From positions 29,505,543 to 29,569,542 of the forward strand of contig NC_080671.1 in NCBI RefSeq assembly GCF_030247195.1: a DNA stretch of 64,000 bases, given 5' to 3'. The DNA comes from Topomyia yanbarensis (lineage: Eukaryota; Arthropoda; Insecta; Diptera; Culicidae). The notes beneath the pieces were generated by a model. The model was not told the origin of the DNA. It saw only the letters and a program-made list of their open reading frames with translations, and did not search any database. The translations under genes and the position numbers were made by a program. Positions 57,404-64,000 of the stretch are shown here, piece by piece; positions within the stretch are counted from its first letter, which is position 1, and each line of letters opens with the position of its first letter.

Positions 57404-59040
57404 GCTAAGTACCAATTACTCCATTCTATTAAAGTTCGTCACATTAATTTTCCGTTCCTTGTGATAAAACCTTTTTTTCGCGAGTGCTGAAACCCGTATG
57501 ACAGTGTTGACTAATGGGAAGGTATCTCTGACGACCGACATCCTTTCAGGCTTAATGGACGTCGATTTGAATATTTCTCCGATGGAGAAAATAATGCAGA
57601 TAAGTTTCCTTTTCGATGCAAATTATATCCAACTAATACAACCGGCCTCTGGATGGTCTAATTCCGAACCAAAAATAAGCCATTTAACATATATCGTGTG
57701 ATCTAACGGAACAATACTCGACCGGGTGCGAAGAAGTATTTTGTCTACGTACCTACCCGGGAAGTAGAAATTGATGGTGTTGTCTCCGAGAACCCTTTGT
57801 TTCACTCAGCGAGAATTCTGGTATGCAAACAATTGCGTTAAGCAAAAAATCGATGAGTTTAAGAAAACAATTTATTTTTCATCAGCCTCAATTCGAGCCT
57901 TTCGCCGGATTTGTTCTTCTAAACTTTGTTCTTTTGGACGGAGCTCGTCTACCTGTTTGCCTTTCTGTGTTGCGAGGCATGAACTGCCGTCGCTGCAATC
58001 AATGAGCCATAGAGTTACCCATTGTATAAACAAGGCACAGTGTGGAGAATACGGTGGAAATGACACGAATGCCTACTCCACTAGCTCGGTCAAGCGCGTT
58101 AGATTTATTGTTGTACTCGACCTCGCTACAATTAGTGTGCCCATTGATTGAAAGAGCTACGCGTCCACTATATCCAAAACAATCGAATCAAAACAAGAAA
58201 TTCCTCCGCTGGAAGCGCACTACGTTTTAGCTGACTTGATTCTCTACAGTGCGATTAAAGGTCAGACGAAATGAGTACCCGGCGTGAACAACCGTGGACG
58301 GTCTCCCAATCCATGGTGCGCAAAGAGTGCTCAGAATTGTACGCGAAAGGTCCTAAGAGTACTTTTTGAACGTCCGATCGCCTGGATGAAAAACTTGATG
58401 AAAGTAGAAAAAAGCGGTTATTGGCACCGGCTCGTCGAAGGATTGCCGAAATAAACAATATTTCGTCTGGTGGCTAGGCCCTATTTTGTGTACTCGATTC
58501 AACCTTTTACTGGAATACACGGAACCAAGAATCCTTTTTCGGCGATAAAAGATCAAGATTCAAACGTTAGACGTTTCGCGATGAAATGATAATACTGTAT
58601 ATAAACTTAAATTTAAACACACACATTTATCTGACAGCAAAGTAGTTCACGTTAAGCGTTGTAGTGTGCATATCACCGTAACGTTCGTGAGATGATGAGA
58701 GCTATGAATAGTTTCTATACTAATTATTATTACAGTAGTGGTGAGACCGATCATAAAAGAGGCTGTTCTTCAAGCATTATCCCCACAAAACTTATGGTTT
58801 TATGTTTTCCTACCAACAACCATGCCCACATCGTTGCAGTTCCAAGGAGGCTCTTCGTTCGATGGAGCACGGAAAACACTCCTTATTTTTCCGAAGAAAA
58901 ATATGGGAGTTCCTGATTGCTTTATCTGAAAAATCCTACCAGGTACAAATATTAGTTTGAGTTCTTCCGCATTGCTCCATTCCAGGTAATGAGAAAGAGG
59001 ACATTTAGATTAGAATGATAATCAGTAGGTGAAATTTATG
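57404..59040. other. Interior of the outer element, no recognised gene
   Basis: Frames of 60-126 residues on both strands (e.g. 57,498-57,701, 57,771-58,151, 58,255-58,458) look partly protein-like but match nothing I know and are mutually overlapping. At about 58,790-58,930 MPTSLQFQGGSSFDGARKTL may be part of the LINE that ends downstream. Confidence 0.35.
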
Positions 59041-59077
59041 AAGGATCGCGTAGCTTCAACGATTTGTTTAGTATTTT

Positions 59078-59880
59078 TTGTCAGGGAACGCTCAAAAATT
59101 AGTAAATTTTGTGGGACAATGGAAGTTTAGGAATCCCAAAGGCATAAACAAATCTTGGGTTAAGTGGACGGATGATGGTCGGTACCTCCTTCGGGTGATA
59201 TTTCGGGTCATGTTCAATCATACATTGAATATGAATCTCCGGCGTATTGGGGTCATGGAGAGCGGACTCTGCGCTTGTGATGACAGTTTATCGCTACATT
59301 AAACATGTTGTCTGGTCATGTGTCTAGAGTTCTAGGCGCCAGATCTCCGTTAAACGAATCTCTTCGGCCTCGTTCCAATTAGAGATGTGCTGGTTATCCT
59401 TGACTTCTAATATTTGTCTCTCATATACATATTTTTAAACACGATAGATATCTAAATCTAGTTATTTCTTCTCTTTTAGTTGATATGCTAACAACTGACT
59501 GAAAATCTGATCCCAAGAGTTCCCAGTGGATCTAAGGAGGCAAATCGGTGATCCGGTTCATGATGTCCTGACAGCGATCTTTCGATTGTTACAAAACTGC
59601 AAGTTTAATTTCTTTTTTCCCTGTCATTGTTGTCCATCCTCCCCTCACTTTCCCTGGTACGGCATTTGCTACTGATGTTGGAATCAATCCCTCTTGTGTA
59701 TGTCATTTGCCTTCCTTATAAAAAGCCAACCAGTGTTTCACCTTGTTTTTTTCTTTAATCAAATAATTGTTCTTGTTAAAAAATCATAAATTGTAAATCT
59801 TTAAAAATACGTTTTACTACCTCCTTTAGTCTGAATAAAATTGCATTTATATTTTTTGTGTATCGATCTATACTCCTAGT
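59078..59880 (+). pseudogene. Non-LTR retrotransposon (Jockey-like) ORF2 end and 3' UTR
   Basis: The frame FNHTLNMNLRRIGVMESGLC followed by ACDDS corresponds to the region after reverse transcriptase in mosquito Jockey-clade LINEs, where GHxxxNxxLxRIGLxESPLCxC is followed by HVVWxC. Here IKHVVWSC is in another frame. Further on, RDVLVILDF and YLSLIYIFLNTIDI match the C-terminal RDVLAxRDLxYxxLLYxFLKxID pattern. The 3' end near 59,815-59,850 contains cgttttactacctcctttag and gtctgaataaaa. It is truncated and frame-broken, so inactive. Confidence 0.6.
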
Positions 59881-60400
59881 TTTAAGATGTAGGTGTGTCA
59901 AAATGTATTCTTAGTAGAAATATAAAAAAAAATCAAATTTCATGCAAATCCTGATTATTATCTCATATTTTCAAGAACTTTAAATTGAAAAGCTAAGAAA
60001 TTTTTATCTGAATTTAAATATGAAATTGTTGTACATCGAGAATTCCAGACGCTTGCTATTTGTGCGCGAGACACATTCGTGGCTAATCTCAGATTTTGCT
60101 TTGTTTCAAACTTTCGAGTGGGTAATTCCACCCTCGGCAATTTTCGAGCGGTAGTACTACCCATACTACCCACCTGTTCCGCCGGCCCTGCTATTGGAGT
60201 CCGTATTTTCAGGAAAACTATAGAAAACGAAATAAGAGAACAACTAGCAAAAGTCCAAGCACAAGTATTGATTCAACCACATTATTTTCAGGTCTGCCTG
60301 TTGAGAAGCATTGTTTCTCAATCGTTGGACAGATGATTAAAATCCGATATCTTGCTGCAGCTTTTGAAGTGTTGGTACAACAGGCGCAATCTTAGTTGAA

Positions 60401-60651
60401 TTGGCCTGTGTTAAGCCAAAGAGGACCAAGCGCCATTTTGAGGTACTTTATCTAAAATCGCTTTAACATCCAATGTAACACCAGGAACTCTAATATCTAT
60501 TATGTTTTGGGAGCTCAAATAGCAAACGAAAGCAAGCAAGTGTTCTTTGACTTTCTACGTAAATGGTAAGTTATCGAAAAATGAATTTTGGTTCGGAAAA
60601 TACACGAAAAAAATTATGGCGCTTAGCTCGGTTTGGCTTAACGCAGGCCAA
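60401..60651. mobile_element. 251-bp MITE with TTGGCCTG termini
   Basis: The left end TTGGCCTGTGTTAAGCCAAA and, reverse-complemented, the right end TTGGCCTGCGTTAAGCCAAA pair with one mismatch in 20. The similarity extends through aagcgccat. No ORF is present. Confidence 0.8.
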
Positions 60652-60699
60652 TTGTCAATAAGTTTCACACAAGCACACTTAAGACAATAGAACTTTGGT

Positions 60700-61340
60700 T
60701 TATTCGTCAAAGATCTATGCTATCATGGCGAAAAAACTGTACTGAGCGGCGAATCCGTCTCCGAAAAGACTACAAATGCCACCGAGAAGGTGAACAACCT
60801 AACAGTAGCTCCAAACATCAAAGAACGGCTAGAGTCTGGGGATGTTAGCTGTATGCCCCAGTGCTGCTAAAAGTCGATGAATGTGTTTTGATCGACGATG
60901 AAACATATGCGGAAACCAATTTCAAATAAATCCCGGCGCTCTTACACTTTACACGACTGCTGCTCGCGGTTTCTAGCTATATACAGTTTGTTTTCGCGAA
61001 TGAATAGTTGAAAAAAAAAATGATTTGGCAAGCGAACTGTTCGTGTGGCCAGAAAATCAGCATCAACTGTCCCATAATGGTCCAGTTACGGCATGAGCAG
61101 ATCAAACCGGCTGCCATAACAGCAAGCTGAATTCACTAAATTGTCCACGGTTCCGTCCAGTAGAGACATATGAGACGATAATGAAGCGAAAACTGAAGAT
61201 GAAGGGAACAGTCAACAGTAACAATGGTCAGATGAAGATTTGGTGGAATTAGCTTGCCAAAACCATGTTATTGCCGTGTGCGAGATATTTTCTCGATAGG
61301 GGGTTGTGTTATCGGTAATATTCGTAATAGCAAGTTTTTT
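60700..61340 (+). pseudogene. Tc1/mariner D37E-type transposase relic
   Basis: DECVLIDDETYAETNFK (about 60,876-60,926) is the first-Asp block of D37E transposases. Further on, WQANCSCGQKISINCP (from about 61,025, another frame) matches the VWQAICSCGKRSAPFV block between the first and second catalytic residues. Stops and shifts follow and the third catalytic region is not found. It is the best preserved of the five or six D37E relics in the window. A TTAA MITE follows directly at 61,467. Confidence 0.75.
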
Positions 61341-61466
61341 TATACTATTAATTTCGCACTGAATTAGCAATGATTTTGAAATATTTCATATTTCAAAAAT
61401 TTAGGGAATATCAGAAATAATATGAATTAAATTTACGGGAATCAAGCAAAAGTCTGAGTTTAAGAA

Positions 61467-62289
61467 TTAAGGGGGGGTCTGATGTAGTGCGTAAAAAAAT
61501 CTACTTCTTTTTTTATTTCTTTATTATATTTGTTAGTATTGAACCTCTAGAAGACTCCCGCAAAATCGGTGGCCACGGTGAATCTCTTTTGTTTTAAACA
61601 GTCATGTATTCCTAGCATCTATTAGCTGTAACACACGCTGATTTCAATCTATCAGCAACAATTTTCGAAAACGCTGACAACAATAAAAATGCAGTGTAAA
61701 CAATGCACTCTAAACTACTTCTACCTAAATTTTCAAGAGAAAATACCCAATGGGTAAATTTCTACAGCGTGTTTCCGTGATACAATTTGATGTAGGACAC
61801 CCTTTAATGGCGTTTTTCTCGAAACCACGTTTCTCAACTTGGCGAACACGATAACTCAAAAACTAATCAACGAATTGACTTGATTTTTTATGAGAATACA
61901 CAATATGTACGAATTTTATAGTAAAATATGAGATTTTTCGGTTTTTAAGAAACCATTTTCCGAAACTCGATTTTTTCTATTTTTTTTGGTTCATCGAGTA
62001 ACTAAAAGCCTATACTTTACAAATCTTATTGAATTTCTTGTGTCAGACAATTTTATCGAGAGTTATCGGTTCACCGCGGCGCTCCTTGGCGTGGAAATGG
62101 TTGGACGTCAACTCTTGGAACGTTCATATGTGTGGCTATACGTGACTAAAAATATTTTTTTTTTTCATGCACGATGAATATAAAAATAAACCTTAACATT
62201 ACACAAAAGATCCATTATTACCTTGCCTTCAAAATTGAAAAACAAAATAACCTTCGGTTTGAGCACTTTACACCAGACACCCCCCTTAA
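61467..62289 (+). mobile_element. Complete TTAA-flanked MITE (piggyBac-type target), copy 3
   Basis: TTAA lies at both outer edges (61,467-61,470, 62,286-62,289). The 815-bp element between ends in G-run termini: left gggggggtctgatgtagtgc, right (reverse complement) gggggtgtctggtgtaaagt. TTAA is the target and duplication of piggyBac-type transposases (family knowledge). No ORF is convincing. Partial copies are at 20,665, 24,488 and 39,789. Confidence 0.8.
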
Positions 62290-62885
62290 GGGTTTACTAC
62301 AATGTTAGAGAATTATTTTAGAAACTACCACATAATTTAATTTTTTTTGCTCGGAATATTTGAAAAAATATGTAAATTTGTTTGGAATGGCCCCGAAGTA
62401 AAATGTTTTTCATCTTCATTTTGTACACAATTAATTTCTTTTACGGTAAATCAGATAAATATCTAAGTACATAAAATTGGCTAATTTACTGGTTATTTGT
62501 CTAGACATATTCCACGACATTGGTACTCTAACTGGTAGTTTTGCACTTCATCGATTACTACGAAACATGTATCCTGAAATAACACAATCTTAAAAATTAG
62601 TCTGCTCTAACTCGCCCAAATAAGGATACAGAAACTGCCCAAAGCAAAAGATTTAAGATTTTTGTTTACTTGTGCATTGTGCGAACACAAAGAACAATGT
62701 GTTATATGACTGCACTGGGAAACTGCACCATTCATCTATTCGTGGGTACAAGAACAATGACAAAGATGTCGCACAAAAGAGATGATATGACATTTGAAAG
62801 AAGTTGTTTTCAGGTGTTCTTGACGCTATTCGAGTGATGGGAAAGCGACAAGCCCTACCAATAACTACAGACCCTTAGATACAGG
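62290..62885. repeat. Spacer and second copy of the 26.7-kb dispersed repeat
   Basis: 62,690-62,880 carries tgggtacaag, aaagatgtcgcac, ggtgttcttgacgctattcg and accaataactac in the order seen at 26,740-26,935. The rest is AT-rich. Confidence 0.5.
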
Positions 62886-63089
62886 ACCGTGCGCAAGGGT
62901 GGGGGAGGGAGGGATGGGTATCGGGGGTTCAGCCTATGAAACTATGAAGATTTTGAATTATTTTTAAAATTTTATTAACTTCCTGTTCAGGAAAAAAAAA
63001 GATACTGCAAACCGTTTGGACACATAAAATGTCATTTGACTTCGGTCACTCTAGAAACAAGTGAATGAAGAAACCAAGGACGAAACTCT

Positions 63090-63530
63090 GCGAGGGTGGC
63101 TGGAAAGGGATGTATGTCAAGTTGGACGACTTCTCTGCAGGATCGGTTCACGTTTCGACAAGCTTCGATATTAGCAACAGCAGTGAGTAGACAGCAGATG
63201 TCGGTCAGCGGGCTAGCAACGGCAGTTAAGAAGGAAAAAACACGAAGTTGGAGAAAATCGGAATTAAGTTGCCTAGAGAAATTTTACCACCGATGATTAT
63301 TCCGTTGGAATGGCAGCGAAATGGATCGCGAAAATGGGCATCGTATGGGGTGAAATACCACCGCCGAGAAGTTCTCAGTACCAGCTAGCAGATAAATAGG
63401 AACGACTAGCACCAAGCAGGATAAGAAGCCCAGCGAAGGTGGCTGTAAACAGATGTAAATCCTTTTGGTCGACACCTCCGCATCGGTTCATGTCTCAACA
63501 GGTGACAATATTTGCAGCTGACCTGAGCAG
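63090..63530 (+). repeat. Diverged tandem duplication, ~340-bp period
   Basis: gcgagggtggctggaaaggg...ggttcacgtttcgacaagct (63,091-63,165) recurs as gcgaaggtggctgtaaacag...ggttcatgtctcaacaggtg (63,433-63,505). The first copy reads GGWKGMYVKLDDFSAGSVHV in one frame, the second is broken. The coding family is not recognised. Confidence 0.5.
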
Positions 63531-64000
63531 GTCAAATATATCGCGAAGGTTGGACAGCAAGTAAGGAAAAGTAGCTATGGATAAAAACATGGCGTTTAAC
63601 ACAAAACAAAATAAGTAAGAACACAAAGCAGTACTTAACGGTTGCCCCGGATGGATGGTTTAGTCGGTTGGCTTAACAACTACTACAAACCAACCCAAAT
63701 CCACTACAAGCCAGCAGGCAGCGCACAGTGGTCGGAAATACCAAAAGCCTTCACTAGAGGCTAAACCATCGAATATATTCACAGGGTGTCTTTGAAGGAA
63801 TTGTTCGTATGAATATTCCCCACTATCTGAGAAAAACTTAAATTGAGGCAATAACTTTAAGTCCTACAAGTTCAAGTTGTTCAACAAAATTCTTCATTAC
63901 GAGTATTTCTAAAACTATGTCGAAGACACCAACTTTCTACCTCGTCAGTATAAAAATTTAATTTTTCTAGTTCAATCATAGTAAGCCATGCCTCAATTTA
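63531..64000. other. Window end, nothing further recognised
   Basis: A 10-bp inverted pair, gatggtttag (63,654) and ctaaaccatc (63,760), may mark a small MITE; too short to be sure. Confidence 0.3.

Larger units (their letters stand above)
54920..60198. mobile_element. Outer hAT-like element, 5.26 kb, perfect 8-bp target duplication
   Basis: CTATTGGA lies on both sides (54,920-54,927 and 60,191-60,198). The element, 54,928-60,190, ends in CAGGGCCGGCGGAACA on the left and its perfect reverse complement on the right. Removing the nested 2.29-kb element leaves about 3 kb of element plus a LINE fragment. No hAT transposase is recognisable in what remains. Confidence 0.9.
62886..64000 (+). mobile_element. 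Left end of a second copy of the 4-10-kb element family (runs off the window)
   Basis: accgtgcgcaagggtggggg followed by a G-run, ttcagcctatgaa and gattttgaattatttttaaa parallels 4086-4155 (cgtgcgcaaggggtgg, G-run, tttagccccccctaa, ttttgaattttttt). The right end lies outside the window. Confidence 0.55.

Noticed and set aside
1..64000. CRISPR arrays, bacterial operons, integrated viral genes
   Set aside because: No spacer-repeat arrays, no prokaryotic gene organisation and no viral reading frame recognised.

Overview
This window is eukaryotic nuclear DNA: AT-rich, mostly non-coding, with GT-AG introns and dense transposon debris. It looks like a culicine mosquito, most likely Aedes. The reasons are Tc1/mariner D37E-type transposase relics, tRNA-derived SINE copies with a Feilai-like 3' tail (from memory, no search was run), many TIR-bearing MITEs, and a Jockey-like LINE end. 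There are no operons, Shine-Dalgarno sites or CRISPR arrays. I recognise no complete host protein-coding gene; most short ORFs are chance or repeat ORFs.

Layout. 0.1-0.8 kb: D37E transposase relic. 2.86-4.08 kb: decayed F-box/LRR-like gene whose last coding segment resumes at 10.49 kb; a 6.4-kb TIR element with a 10-bp target duplication sits between the halves and holds further MITEs and a D37E relic. 11.7-17.9 kb: nested and inverted MITEs, a 1.15-kb TA-flanked element and another D37E relic. 19-25 kb: repeats including a TTAA-flanked MITE family and a 120-bp-arm hairpin. 25.4 kb: an isolated histone-mRNA-type 3' stem-loop on the minus strand. 27-31 kb: MITE, SINE fragment and small elements. 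31.35-33.72 kb: hAT-like element with a perfect 8-bp target duplication, inserted in more GC-rich unique sequence. 36.0-38.75 kb: A/G-rich tract grading into an 8-bp satellite that runs into a 500-N assembly gap. 39.8-40.9 kb: second TTAA MITE and a SINE tail.

The best-supported gene is the transposase of a full-length 6.36-kb hAT transposon (45,983-52,345). It has TIRs, a perfect 8-bp target duplication (ACTATAAC) and a four-exon, 686-residue transposase that reads open through every hAT landmark I can identify. Its 3.2-kb non-coding half contains a decayed antisense coding relic. At 54.9-60.2 kb is a stack of insertions: an outer 5.26-kb hAT-like element (TSD CTATTGGA) contains a 2.29-kb hAT-like element (TSD GTTCCACT), which contains a SINE and a Tc1-type MITE; the outer element also holds a LINE 3' end. 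The last 3.6 kb hold a MITE, a D37E relic, a complete TTAA MITE and the left end of the family that broke the F-box gene.

Nothing here works as a pathway. The window records successive transpositions, with one element that may still encode an active transposase and several non-autonomous families that relatives of it, or Tc1/mariner or piggyBac-type enzymes, could have moved.
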